Assembly (NCBI RefSeq): GCF_934643285.1
Contig: NZ_CAKUBT010000001.1
Span: forward strand, 62,001 to 126,000
DNA length: 64,000 nt
DNA from: an uncultured Ellagibacter sp.
GTDB taxonomy: Bacteria; Actinomycetota; Coriobacteriia; Coriobacteriales; Eggerthellaceae
Reading direction: 5' to 3'
Below are positions 47,101-55,222 of this stretch, one piece after another. Positions within the stretch are counted from its first letter, which is position 1. Each line of letters begins with the position of its first letter. Below the pieces are notes generated by a model, which was given only the letters and a program-made list of their open reading frames with translations, had not been told where the DNA came from and did no database searches. A program made the translations under genes and the position numbers.

Positions 47101-47420
47101 CGTGGGAGGAGTACTTCATCGTCTTGGGGTCGTGCATCGTGACGATGCTCGCCTGCCGCGTGCTGCCGCTCTTTCTTCTGAAGGGGCGCTCCCTGCCCGA
47201 CGCCGTCGAGCGCGCGCTCGGCTTCATTCCCTCGGCTGCCTTCGCCGCGCTTGTCGCGAACGACCTGCTCTCGCCTGGGATGTTCGCTTCCGGCGTATGG
47301 CCCGCGGCCATGCCCCTGGTAGCGAGCGCCGTAGTCGTGGTGGTGGCGTGGAGGACGAAATCACTTCTTGGCTGCGCGGTGGCAGGTGTGGTATCCTACG
47401 CCTTGCTCACGCTCATTTAG
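47097..47420 (+). CDS. azlD: AzlD-family amino acid exporter subunit
   Basis: A 107-residue protein with four hydrophobic helices and the AzlD pattern (ACRVLPLFLL, ALGFIPSAAFAALVAND). It is the small partner of AzlC. The ATG overlaps the azlC stop (ATGA), which indicates translational coupling. No terminator is visible before the rplS promoter region. Confidence 0.92.
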   Translation: MTWEEYFIVLGSCIVTMLACRVLPLFLLKGRSLPDAVERALGFIPSAAFAALVANDLLSPGMFASGVWPAAMPLVASAVVVVVAWRTKSLLGCAVAGVVSYALLTLI

Positions 47421-47513
47421 CGAGAGTGAAAAGTATCAACGTAAAGACCGGGATGTATACGACGCTTCGTTAAGAAGAGCAGTCCAGGACCTCTCTCGGA
47501 AACTCGTCGAATT

Positions 47514-47557
47514 CCAAGTGCAATGCTATTGCGCTTGGTTAACGTGCGCAGTATAAT
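47514..47557 (+). promoter_or_regulatory. rplS promoter with an inverted repeat over the -35
   Basis: TTGCGC (47529-47534), 17-bp spacer, consensus TATAAT (47552-47557). An 11-bp inverted repeat CCAAGTGCAAT-GCT-ATTGCGCTTGG (47514-47538, one G-U) covers the -35. Confidence 0.72.
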
Positions 47558-47625
47558 GTCCAACTGTGTCTTTACACCGATATGTACAAAAACGGTTTCA
47601 AAAGAGAGCATAGAAGGAAACGAAG

Positions 47626-47973
47626 ATGGACATCATTCGCGCTATCGAGCAGCAGCAAATCAAGCAGGACCTCCCTGATTTCAAAGTGGGCGACAACGTG
47701 AAGGTCCACTACCGCATCGTCGAAGGCAATCGCGAGCGTATCCAGGTGTTCCAGGGCGACGTCATCCGTCGTCATGGTGCTTCCTGCCGCGAGACCTTCA
47801 CCGTTCGCAAGATCAGCTTCTCCGTGGGCGTCGAGCGTACCTTCCCGGTCCACTCCCCCAAGATCGACAAGATCGAGATCACCCGCCGTGGTGACGTGCG
47901 TCGCGCCAAGCTGTACTACCTCCGTAAGAAGGTTGGCAAGGCTGCGAAAATCAAGGAGAAGTCGTTCCGCTAA
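47626..47973 (+). CDS. rplS: 50S ribosomal protein L19
   Basis: A 115-residue protein with the L19 core: [26 protein letters not shown], and the C-terminal [10 protein letters not shown]19 lies at the interface of the two subunits. The ATG at 47626 has GAAGGAAACG upstream. It is usually found directly after trmD, which here is about 14.5 kb upstream. A strong terminator follows. Confidence 0.98.
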   Translation: MDIIRAIEQQQIKQDLPDFKVGDNVKVHYRIVEGNRERIQVFQGDVIRRHGASCRETFTVRKISFSVGVERTFPVHSPKIDKIEITRRGDVRRAKLYYLRKKVGKAAKIKEKSFR

Positions 47974-47999
47974 GGCGAACACTTCGTTTGCATCCATTG

Positions 48000-48024
48000 A
48001 AAAGGCCCTTCGGGGCCTTTTCTT
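48000..48024 (+). terminator. Terminator after rplS
   Basis: AAAAGGCCC-TTCG-GGGCCTTTT, a 9-bp stem with a stable TTCG tetraloop, followed by CTT. Confidence 0.92.
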
Positions 48025-48079
48025 GTATCGTGGCCACGGCGCGTGTGCGCAGGGGCGCGGAAGTTCGAAGGAGATGCTC

Positions 48080-48868
48080 ATGGGCGTGACGGTCGCCGAG
48101 ATAAAGAAGAGGCTTTCCGAGGCCGATGCGGAGGAGTTTGCTGTGCTCGAGCGCGCGCTCGTCGCCGATGAGCGCAAGGGCGTTCGAAGCGCGCTCGCTG
48201 TGGCGAAGAGGCGCCTTCAGGCTGAGGCCGACGAGGAAGCACGCTTGGCCTCGATGTATTCTTTTGAGCGCTCGCTGTGCAGGGAGAATCCCCATGCTGT
48301 CGTGGTCGGGCTCGATGAGGTGGGCCGCGGCCCGCTTGCGGGGCCCCTGGCGGTCGGCGCCGTCGTCTTGCCTGCTGACCCGAAGATTGCGGGCCTGAAC
48401 GATTCCAAGCAGGTGAAGCCTGCCGATCGCGAGCGCATCGCGGCAGAGGTGAAGCGGGTCGCGCTCGCCTGGGGCGTGCACTACATCGAGCCATCCTACA
48501 TCGACGACCACGGCATGACGGCGTCGCTCAGGCTCGCGTTCACAAGCGCCGTTAAGGCAATCGAGCAAGCGGGGGTGCGCCCCGATGTCATACTCCTCGA
48601 CGGTAATCCGCTGCATCTCGACCCGCGCGAAGTCAATGTCGTGAAGGGCGACGGAAAATGTGCGTCGATCGCGGCGGCTTCCATTGTGGCGAAGGTCGAG
48701 AGGGACGCGCTCATGTGCCGCAATGCGGAGAGTTATCCCGAGTATCACTTTGCCGAGAACAAGGGGTATGCAAGCCAAGCCCACATTGACGCCATCGAGC
48801 GTGTGGGCTTAAGCCCCATTCACCGCAAGAGCTTCTGCACGGCGTTCACGCAGCAAACGCTGTTCTAG
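48080..48868 (+). CDS. rnhB: Ribonuclease HII
   Basis: A 262-residue enzyme that cleaves RNA in RNA-DNA hybrids and removes single ribonucleotides from DNA. The catalytic Asp-Glu pair is in GLDEVGRGPLAGPL (Asp79, Glu80), with further acidic residues in LLDGNPLHL and the AAASIVAKVERD helix. A helical N-terminal extension of about 70 residues is present, as in some Gram-positive RNase HII. The ATG at 48080 or 48074 follows AAGGAG. Confidence 0.96.
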   Translation: MGVTVAEIKKRLSEADAEEFAVLERALVADERKGVRSALAVAKRRLQAEADEEARLASMYSFERSLCRENPHAVVVGLDEVGRGPLAGPLAVGAVVLPADPKIAGLNDSKQVKPADRERIAAEVKRVALAWGVHYIEPSYIDDHGMTASLRLAFTSAVKAIEQAGVRPDVILLDGNPLHLDPREVNVVKGDGKCASIAAASIVAKVERDALMCRNAESYPEYHFAENKGYASQAHIDAIERVGLSPIHRKSFCTAFTQQTLF

Positions 48869-49157
48869 CGAGGTTTTCCGCCGCTTTTGGCGAACGACTG
48901 CGACCTTCGACGCCGATGAGGCGAATCGCTGCCTGATCCTTGCCAGGTTCCTGCCAGGTTTTTGCGATTTGCGGGCGATATTGCTCCAGGTTTTTTCTCC
49001 TTCGCGACGACTTTGCAACGTGGATTTGGCTCCTTTCCTTGGCATTCGTTGCCGCGGATTGCCACCTTAGGCGTAAGGAATCGGCAAGGACCCTGTGCAT
49101 GTTCTGGCAGAATGCGTCTCTATGATGTTGCTCCGTCCCCGAGAAAGGAGCACCATC
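48869..49157. other. Intergenic region rnhB to yraN
   Basis: About 290 bp. A short tandem motif TGCCAGGTT occurs twice within 15 bp near 48940-48960, with a third partial copy CCAGGTTTT near 48987. I see no clear promoter, terminator or gene. Confidence 0.45.
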
Positions 49158-49613
49158 ATGACGAACCAACCTGCCGCTTGCGCGTCCGGAGAGGATCTCG
49201 CCCCGAAGCAGCGCAAGCCCAAAAAGGGCTCATCGAGCAAGAAGAACATGCACAACAAGGACCTTGGCCGCAAGGGCGAGGAGGCGGCCGCGCGCTACCT
49301 CGTGAGGCGCGGCTACGATATTGTCGAACGCAACTGGACCTGCATCGCCGGGGAAGCGGACATCATCGCCTTCGATGGGGACACCATCGTGTTCGTGGAG
49401 GTGAAAACCAGGACGAGCGCCGCAAACGGCCTTCCCGGGGAGGCCGTCACCAAGGAGAAGCGCGCGCGTTACGAGAAGATCGCCTGCCTGTACCTTGAAC
49501 ATTCCGAGGTGACCGACGTGCCGGTCCGCTTCGACGTCGTCGCGCTCACCCTTATCGGACCCGACCGCGCGTTCATCCGCCACCATATCGACGCATTCGG
49601 AGTTGGTTGGTAA
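49158..49613 (+). CDS. UPF0102 family protein YraN (nuclease fold)
   Basis: A 151-residue protein. The restriction-endonuclease-like core LGRKGEEAAARYLVRRGYDI, then GEADIIAFDGDTIVFVEVKTR, carries the Asp/Glu-x-Lys type site typical of UPF0102. A basic N-terminal extension (about 40 residues, KQRKPKKGSSSKK) precedes it. The ATG at 49158 follows AAAGGAG. The stop overlaps the comM ATG (TAATG). It sits in the rnhB-yraN-comM-dprA order seen in many bacteria, but its role is unclear. Confidence 0.92.
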   Translation: MTNQPAACASGEDLAPKQRKPKKGSSSKKNMHNKDLGRKGEEAAARYLVRRGYDIVERNWTCIAGEADIIAFDGDTIVFVEVKTRTSAANGLPGEAVTKEKRARYEKIACLYLEHSEVTDVPVRFDVVALTLIGPDRAFIRHHIDAFGVGW

Positions 49614-51163
49614 TGTACGGTCGATGCACGGTGCTCGGCGCGACGCTGCGCGGGGTTGAGGCGATACCCGTCGACGTCGAGGTCGCGGTGTCGAACGGGC
49701 TTCCAGGCTTCTCTATCGTGGGGATGGGCGACGCTTCGGTCCAAGAGGCACGCGAGCGCGTGCGTGCCGCCCTTCGCTCGAGCGGGTTTCAGATGCCGAG
49801 CGACAAGATCGTTGTCAACCTTGCGCCAAGCTCCCTGAGAAAGACCGGCTCGGGCCTCGATTTGCCCATCGCCGTCGCGCTTCTGGCCGCGACGGGTCAA
49901 ATCGATCGTGCCTGCATCGAGAACCGCTTGTTCGTCGGGGAGCTTTCGCTCGAGGGCTTCGTGCGCGGCGTGGCAGGCTCGCTCGCCTTCGCGCTGTGCG
50001 CCAAAAAGAGGGGCTGCTCGCTTGTGTGCGCCGAGGACGGCGAAACGGTGAGCGTCGATGGGCTCGCCCAGTACGGCCTGCGATTCCTCGGCGGGATGCG
50101 CGCGGCAGCCGACTTGCCCTTGCTCTCGCCCCTTGTGCCCGAAAGCACGGCATGCGATCTCGATTTCCGCGATGTCGCAGGGCACGAGGTCGCCAAGCGC
50201 GCCCTGCAGATAGCGGCTGCGGGAAGGCATGGGGTGCTCATGATGGGGCCTCCTGGGTCGGGCAAGACCATGCTTGCCTCGCGGCTGCCCTCTCTTTTGC
50301 CGCCCCTCTCGCAGGACGAGGCACTCGAAACCGCTCTTATCCACTCGGTGGCGGGGGAATCGATTGCGCCGATCCTCTCGGGGGTGCGGCCGTTTCGCAA
50401 GCCCCACCACTCGGCCTCGCTCGCGGGGCTGGTCGGGGGAGGGTCCCCGATACGCCCGGGCGAGATCACGCTCGCGCACAACGGCGTGCTCTTCCTCGAT
50501 GAGCTCTCTGAGTTCAAGAGCTCGGTTCTGCAGGGCATTCGCCAGCCGATGGAAACCGGTGAGGTCAGGCTCACCCGCGCCGACGGCACGGTCACGTTCC
50601 CCGCGCGGTTCATGCTGGTCGCGGCCTCGAACCCTTGCCCGTGCGGCCATCTGGGCGACGAGGAGACCGCATGCACGTGCACGCTTACCCAGGTGAAGAA
50701 CTACCAAGGACGCATAGGGGGTCCGCTTATGGATCGAATCGATCTGCATCTCGATGTTCAAAGGATTCCTCCAAGCGACGTGATTGCGACGGGGTCGGGA
50801 ACGTCGTCGGAGACGCTTCGGGAAGGGGTGCTGAAGGCGAGGGAGTTCGCGCGGTGGAGGTCGCTGCACGACGCGGGGGCTCGCGTGTCGGCATCCGATT
50901 CTCCCGATGGGGCCGCATCGTGCGATTCAGCTGCGCCGGGACCAAGGCGGCCGGCCGACCTGGTGCGCGATTGCCATCTTTCCGAGCCGAACCGCGAGTT
51001 CTTCGAGCAGTCCGCGAAAGCCCACAACATGAGCGGCCGCGCCATCATGCGCACCCTCTCCGTCGCGCGCACCATTGCCGATATGGAGGAATCCCACGAG
51101 GTGCTGATGACGCATCTGTGCGAGGCGCTCAGTTTTCGGGTAAGGGAAGGGGTGGGCGCATGA
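49613..51163 (+). CDS. YifB/ComM family Mg-chelatase-like AAA+ ATPase
   Basis: A 516-residue protein. An N-terminal Lon-like fold domain (VDVEVAVSNGLPGFSIVGM) precedes an AAA+ domain with Walker A GPPGSGKT and Walker B FLDELSEF, then a C-terminal helical domain. In Vibrio the homologue ComM promotes branch migration during natural transformation. The linker near residues 420-445 is Ser/Ala/Pro-rich. It overlaps yraN by one base and dprA by four bases, so the three are coupled. Confidence 0.95.
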   Translation: MYGRCTVLGATLRGVEAIPVDVEVAVSNGLPGFSIVGMGDASVQEARERVRAALRSSGFQMPSDKIVVNLAPSSLRKTGSGLDLPIAVALLAATGQIDRACIENRLFVGELSLEGFVRGVAGSLAFALCAKKRGCSLVCAEDGETVSVDGLAQYGLRFLGGMRAAADLPLLSPLVPESTACDLDFRDVAGHEVAKRALQIAAAGRHGVLMMGPPGSGKTMLASRLPSLLPPLSQDEALETALIHSVAGESIAPILSGVRPFRKPHHSASLAGLVGGGSPIRPGEITLAHNGVLFLDELSEFKSSVLQGIRQPMETGEVRLTRADGTVTFPARFMLVAASNPCPCGHLGDEETACTCTLTQVKNYQGRIGGPLMDRIDLHLDVQRIPPSDVIATGSGTSSETLREGVLKAREFARWRSLHDAGARVSASDSPDGAASCDSAAPGPRRPADLVRDCHLSEPNREFFEQSAKAHNMSGRAIMRTLSVARTIADMEESHEVLMTHLCEALSFRVREGVGA

Positions 51164-52116
51164 GCGCGACAGCTGCACAGACTGCGGTGCTCTCCGGACC
51201 GAAATCGGTCGTCGAGCGGGGGAGCGAAGACTACCCCGAGCGCCTTTTGCGATGTGGATCGCCTCCCGATCGCCTGTATGTGATCGGCAATGTAGCGGTC
51301 TTGCGAATGCCTTCGCTCTCCGTCGTGGGCGCCCGCAAGGCGACACCCTACGGTCGCGGATGCGCGCGGCGCTTCTCGACGCTTGCCGCTGAGCGGGGCC
51401 TTGCCATCGTATCGGGCGGCGCGCGCGGGTGCGACTCCGAGGCCCATCGCGCGGCGATCGCCGAAGGCGCGCCGACGGTGGCGTTCCTCGGCGGCGGCTG
51501 CGACCGCATCTACCCCGCGGAAAATGCCGCGCTCTTCCAGTCGATCATCGACGGCGGGGGCGCTGTCGTCTCCGAGCGCGACTGGACGTTCCCGCCGGTG
51601 CCGTACGCCTTCCGCACAAGAAACCGCCTCATCGCGAGTTTATCGGCGGCAACGCTCATCGTCGAGGCGGGGTTGCCGTCGGGCACCTTCTCCACCGCTG
51701 ACGAGGCGCTCGCGGCGGGAAGCGAGGTTCTTGCCGTGCCTGGGTCGATAACCTCGGCGTCGTCTCGCGGGGCGAATCGCCTGATCTCGCAAGGGGCGGT
51801 GCCCATTATCGACGATGATACGTTCCTCGATGCCCTGTTCAGCATCTACGGATGCTTGCGGCAGGAGACCTACCCAGGCGAGGGCGCGAAGGGTGTCGCG
51901 TTGACGAGCCGTCAGGCCGTCGATCCCCTCGTCGCTGCGCTGCGGGCCGAGCCTTTGGGGATGGAGAAGCTTCGCGACATCGCGCAAGAGTGCGCGCCTG
52001 CGGGCGAGGACCCGTGGGTCTGGCTCATGCTGCGTTTGGCAAAGCTCGAGCAGGAAGGGGAGGTGCAGCGTTATCCCGACGGGCGCTTCGGGCCAGTGGT
52101 GCGCCCTCTGGTATAA
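51160..52116 (+). CDS. dprA: DNA processing protein DprA
   Basis: A 318-residue Rossmann-fold protein that loads RecA on incoming single-stranded DNA. Motifs SGGARGCDSEAHRAA, RTRNRLIASLSAATLIVEA and VPGSITSASSRGANRLI are diagnostic. The C-terminal winged-helix (DML1-like) region is present (GMEKLRDIAQE). With comM upstream it suggests a potential for DNA uptake or recombination, though no uptake machinery is in the window. Confidence 0.96.
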   Translation: MSATAAQTAVLSGPKSVVERGSEDYPERLLRCGSPPDRLYVIGNVAVLRMPSLSVVGARKATPYGRGCARRFSTLAAERGLAIVSGGARGCDSEAHRAAIAEGAPTVAFLGGGCDRIYPAENAALFQSIIDGGGAVVSERDWTFPPVPYAFRTRNRLIASLSAATLIVEAGLPSGTFSTADEALAAGSEVLAVPGSITSASSRGANRLISQGAVPIIDDDTFLDALFSIYGCLRQETYPGEGAKGVALTSRQAVDPLVAALRAEPLGMEKLRDIAQECAPAGEDPWVWLMLRLAKLEQEGEVQRYPDGRFGPVVRPLV

Positions 52117-52125
52117 TCTCACGAC

Positions 52126-52148
52126 GCGGGCGCCGTGCCCGCTCTTTT
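52126..52148 (+). terminator. Short terminator between dprA and trmFO
   Basis: GCGGGC (52126-52131), loop GCCGT, GCCCGC (52137-52142), then TCTTTT. A TATAAT at 52112-52117 overlaps the dprA stop just upstream. Confidence 0.65.
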
Positions 52149-52202
52149 GCACTTATAGGCCGGGTCTTTCGCCCGCTGCCTTTTGCTTTCGAGGAGGAAC
52201 CG

Positions 52203-53591
52203 ATGGGCGACAGTCAACGTGTGGTGCGCATCTTGGGTGCAGGGCTCGCAGGTAGCGAGGCGGCGCTCCAGCTTGCCGATCGCGACATTCGCGTGGAGCT
52301 TGTCGAGATGCGCCCTGAGGTGGGCACCGCCGTGCACAAAACCGGCAACGCCGCGGAGCTCGTGTGTTCGAACTCGCTTAAGAGCACCAACCCCGATAGC
52401 GCTGCGGGAATGCTCAAGGCGGAGCTCTCCGCGCTCGGGTCGCACCTTATCGAGATCGCGATGCGCAACCGGGTGGCCGCAGGCGGCGCGCTCGCCGTCG
52501 ATCGCGACGCGTTCTCGGGCGAGGTGACGGCGCGCCTTTGCGCCCACCCCCTCGTCGAGATCTCCCGACGCCGCGCAAGGAACATCGACGAGGAGGCGGT
52601 GGGAGTCGACGCGCTCATCGTTGCTACCGGGCCCTTGACCGAGGGCGATCTGGCGCAGTCGCTGTGCGAGGCGACGGGTGCGGACAACCTGGCCTTCTTC
52701 GACGCTGCGGCGCCCGTTGTCATGGCTGAGTCCCTCGATCGCGAGAAGCTCTTCTCCCAAAGCCGCTACGAGGAGGGCGCGGGCGATTACCTGAACGCCC
52801 CGTTCAGCAAGGAGGAATACGAGGCCTTTGCCCAAGAGCTCATCGGGGCGGAGCGTGTGATCAAGCGGGAATTCGAGTCGAAGGACCTCTTCCAGGCGTG
52901 CCAGCCGATTGAAGAGATCGCCCGTACGGGAATCGACGCTCCCCGGTTCGGCGCCTTGAAGCCCGTGGGGCTCACCGACCCGCGCACGGGCCGCAGGCCT
53001 TGGGCGGCGCTCCAGCTGCGTGCCGAGGACGCCCATGGCGAAAGCTACAACCTTGTCGGCTTCCAGACCAACCTCACGTTTCCCGAGCAGCGGCGCGTGT
53101 TCCGCATGATTCCGGGGCTCGAGGGCGCCGAGTTCGCGCGCTATGGGGTCATGCACCGCAACACCTTCATCAACGCGCCCTCGCTTCTCGATTCCAACCT
53201 GCGGTTCCGTCCGGAAATCGGGGCGCGGTGGAGCGTTCCCGTCCATGTGGCGGGGCAGCTCGCCGGCACGGAAGGCTATTGCGAGGCCATCCGCTCGGGG
53301 CTCCATGCGGCGCTCGCCGTCGCGGCCGAGCTTTCGGGCGAGAAGCCGCTCCCTCTCCCCGAGGATACGGCGTTCGGCGCGCTCATGGGCTACGCGACCG
53401 ACCCTCAGACGACGGGGTATCAGCCGATGCACGTCAACTTCGGCATCATGCGTCCGCTTGACGAGCGAATCCGCAACAAGCGCGAGCGCTATGCGGCCTA
53501 CGCACGCCGCGGGTCCGAGGCGCTTGCAGGCTATTGCGGCCAGCTGCGCCAGCGCGGGCTCCTGCCTTCGGAAGAGGGGGGCGAGCGTTAG
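52203..53591 (+). CDS. trmFO: Methylenetetrahydrofolate-tRNA-(uracil-5-)-methyltransferase TrmFO
   Basis: A 462-residue flavoprotein that makes m5U54 in the tRNA T loop with methylene-THF as carbon donor. The FAD-binding motif GAGLAG is at residues 12-17, and ELVCSNSLKS and the Cys in LFQACQPIEE are conserved. The ATG at 52203 follows GAGGAGGAA. It often neighbours the Xer recombinase gene, as here with a 3-nt gap. Confidence 0.97.
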   Translation: MGDSQRVVRILGAGLAGSEAALQLADRDIRVELVEMRPEVGTAVHKTGNAAELVCSNSLKSTNPDSAAGMLKAELSALGSHLIEIAMRNRVAAGGALAVDRDAFSGEVTARLCAHPLVEISRRRARNIDEEAVGVDALIVATGPLTEGDLAQSLCEATGADNLAFFDAAAPVVMAESLDREKLFSQSRYEEGAGDYLNAPFSKEEYEAFAQELIGAERVIKREFESKDLFQACQPIEEIARTGIDAPRFGALKPVGLTDPRTGRRPWAALQLRAEDAHGESYNLVGFQTNLTFPEQRRVFRMIPGLEGAEFARYGVMHRNTFINAPSLLDSNLRFRPEIGARWSVPVHVAGQLAGTEGYCEAIRSGLHAALAVAAELSGEKPLPLPEDTAFGALMGYATDPQTTGYQPMHVNFGIMRPLDERIRNKRERYAAYARRGSEALAGYCGQLRQRGLLPSEEGGER

Positions 53592-53594
53592 GTC

Positions 53595-54581
53595 ATGGCT
53601 GCGGAAAACAAGCGATCTTCCTCGATGGCGGGTGATGAGGCTGTCGCTGAGGAGCAGCAGATTGACGCCGTGGTCTCATGCGCTATCGATGACTTCTGCT
53701 CTGCGCTCGTTGCAGAGCGAAACGCATCTGCCAATACCGTTCGCGCCTATCGGACAGACTTGGGGGACTATGGGCGGTGGGCTTATCGCGAGAAGCTCGA
53801 TGCGCTTCATGCAAGCCATCGGGACCTGCGGCGCTATCTGGCCCAGCTCGATGCGGCGCGCTATTCGCGCAGGACGGTCAACCGCCGTCTTTCGGCGCTG
53901 CGCACGTTTTTCCGCTGGCTAAATGTGACCGGCCGTGTGGACGTCAACCCGGCGAGCGCGCTCATCGGGCCGAAGAGCGGAAAACACCTCCCGCAGGTTC
54001 TTCGCCCGCGCGATATGGCACGCCTGCTGTCGGTCCATGCTTCGCGCGATTTGAAGGGGCGCCCCCGCGAGCAGTCGCTCACCGACATGCGCGACCAGGC
54101 GATACTCGAGTTCCTCTATGCGTGCGGCGCGCGTATCTCCGAGACGTCGGGCCTGCTCGCAGTTAATATCGACTTCGACGAGAAACAGGCGCGCCTGTTC
54201 GGCAAGGGCTCGAAGGAGCGCATCGTCCCCTTGCACGATCTGGCCGTCGATTCCCTCAGGCGATACGCGCTCGTGGCGCGTCCGAAGCTGCTCGACGGCA
54301 AGGAGTGCCCGTACTTCTTCGTGTCGACGCGCGGCAACCAGATGAAGACCGACGCGATGCGCAAGATGTTCAAGGCGACGGTGCGCGAGGCGGGGCTCGA
54401 CGACTCCCTGTCGCCGCACGATATGCGCCATACCTTCGCGACCGACCTTCTCAACGGCGGCGCCGATTTGCGCAGCGTCCAGGAAATGCTCGGGCATGCT
54501 CAGCTTTCCACCACGCAGGTGTATACGCACCTATCGGTGGAACGGCTTAAGAAGGTGCATGACCAGGCGCTTCCTCGCTAG
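53595..54581 (+). CDS. XerC/XerD-like tyrosine recombinase
   Basis: A 328-residue site-specific recombinase. The N-terminal SAM-like core-binding domain (residues about 27-115) precedes the catalytic domain with Arg180, Lys204, His275, Arg278, His301 and Tyr310, so the full catalytic set is present. The position after trmFO suggests the housekeeping enzyme that resolves chromosome dimers rather than an integrase. Whether it acts alone or with a second Xer cannot be told. An N-terminal extension of about 25 residues is unusual. It converges on the next gene with a 4-bp gap. Confidence 0.93.
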   Translation: MAAENKRSSSMAGDEAVAEEQQIDAVVSCAIDDFCSALVAERNASANTVRAYRTDLGDYGRWAYREKLDALHASHRDLRRYLAQLDAARYSRRTVNRRLSALRTFFRWLNVTGRVDVNPASALIGPKSGKHLPQVLRPRDMARLLSVHASRDLKGRPREQSLTDMRDQAILEFLYACGARISETSGLLAVNIDFDEKQARLFGKGSKERIVPLHDLAVDSLRRYALVARPKLLDGKECPYFFVSTRGNQMKTDAMRKMFKATVREAGLDDSLSPHDMRHTFATDLLNGGADLRSVQEMLGHAQLSTTQVYTHLSVERLKKVHDQALPR

Positions 54582-54585
54582 TTGG

Positions 54586-54930
54586 TCATTTTCCCAGGAG
54601 GTGTCGAAGAGCGGCTATGGGGTGGGCGAAGAGCATGCGCGGGCCTGAGAAGCGCATGACGGCGCGAATCGCCTCGCGCTTCGCGGGCGCGTAGCAGTGG
54701 ATGGGGCACGAGTTGCAATCCTTCTTCTCGTGCATCTTCAAGCAGCGCTCCGTGCGCTTCGCGCAGTACGCATCGAGCTCGGCGCATGCGGCGCACAGGG
54801 GTTTTCCGCATACTGCACGGGCCTCGCGTGGCTCATCTTTGTGGTTTGCGGCGCAATACAGTGCGATCATCTGGGAAATCGTCCGCTTCTCGCGCTCTCG
54901 CCGTTTTCGGGTTTTCGGTGTGTCTTCCAT
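54586..54930 (-). CDS. YgbA-like protein (nitrous-oxide-stimulated-promoter family)
   Basis: A 114-residue Cys-rich protein. The C-terminal pattern CNSCPIHCYAPAKREAI, then MRFSGPRMLFAHP, closely matches the YgbA family, whose Escherichia coli member is induced by nitric oxide and nitrosative stress. Eight or more Cys residues suggest a metal or iron-sulfur site. The basic amino terminus (TRKRRERE) is extra. There is no ribosome binding site before the ATG, and a promoter -10 lies so close that the message is probably leaderless. Confidence 0.85.
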   Translation of the reverse strand: MEDTPKTRKRREREKRTISQMIALYCAANHKDEPREARAVCGKPLCAACAELDAYCAKRTERCLKMHEKKDCNSCPIHCYAPAKREAIRAVMRFSGPRMLFAHPIAALRHLLGK

Positions 54931-54960
54931 GGCTAACAGTGTAGCAAACGGAATGCGGCA
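54930..54960 (-). promoter_or_regulatory. Promoter for a probably leaderless ygbA-like message
   Basis: On the minus strand TGCTACACT (an extended -10, TACACT at 54943-54938) is followed after only seven bases by the ATG at 54930. TTGATG lies about 15 bp further up as a poor -35. Confidence 0.5.
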
Positions 54961-55024
54961 TCAAGGGAACTCCATCGGGGAAGCGGGCTTTGCGGCCCCT
55001 TCACGTGCCTGCAAGGCTTGGACG

Positions 55025-55110
55025 GCTCGCCGAGGGCGGTGCCGCCGCGTCTCATCGATGGTGGCGCGACCGCCTTGCGGCTCATCGAAAGCGGTGCGAC
55101 CGGGTTCCGC
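55025..55110. repeat. Degenerate 30-bp tandem repeat
   Basis: Units 55051-55080 and 55081-55110 both begin CTCATCGA and share GCGACCG at the same offset (22 of 30 identical). A more diverged copy precedes them at 55025-55050. No coding role is evident. Confidence 0.5.
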
Positions 55111-55154
55111 CCGTCGAACATCCTGTGCCGTTTTAGCGAACAGATGTTTTCTCA

Positions 55155-55184
55155 TTGATGGCCTCGCGCGCGCTGCGATACAAT
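55155..55184 (+). promoter_or_regulatory. Promoter for uvrA
   Basis: TTGATG (55155-55160), 18-bp spacer, TACAAT (55179-55184), with the uvrA ATG 39 nt beyond. No recognised SOS box was seen. Confidence 0.6.
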
Positions 55185-55222
55185 CGTTCGGCTACACAGA
55201 TATCTTTGGAAGATGAGGGAAC

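Noticed and set aside
49095..49157. Longer YraN starting at 49095
   Set aside because: The extra residues precede the ribosome binding site AAAGGAG and are not conserved in the family.
53595..54581. Integrase of a mobile element
   Set aside because: The gene sits after trmFO in a conserved housekeeping order, has XerC/D length, and no attachment-site repeats or cargo genes flank it.
54931..55150. CRISPR array
   Set aside because: The 30-bp units are directly adjacent without spacers, only two or three copies exist, and no cas genes are present.
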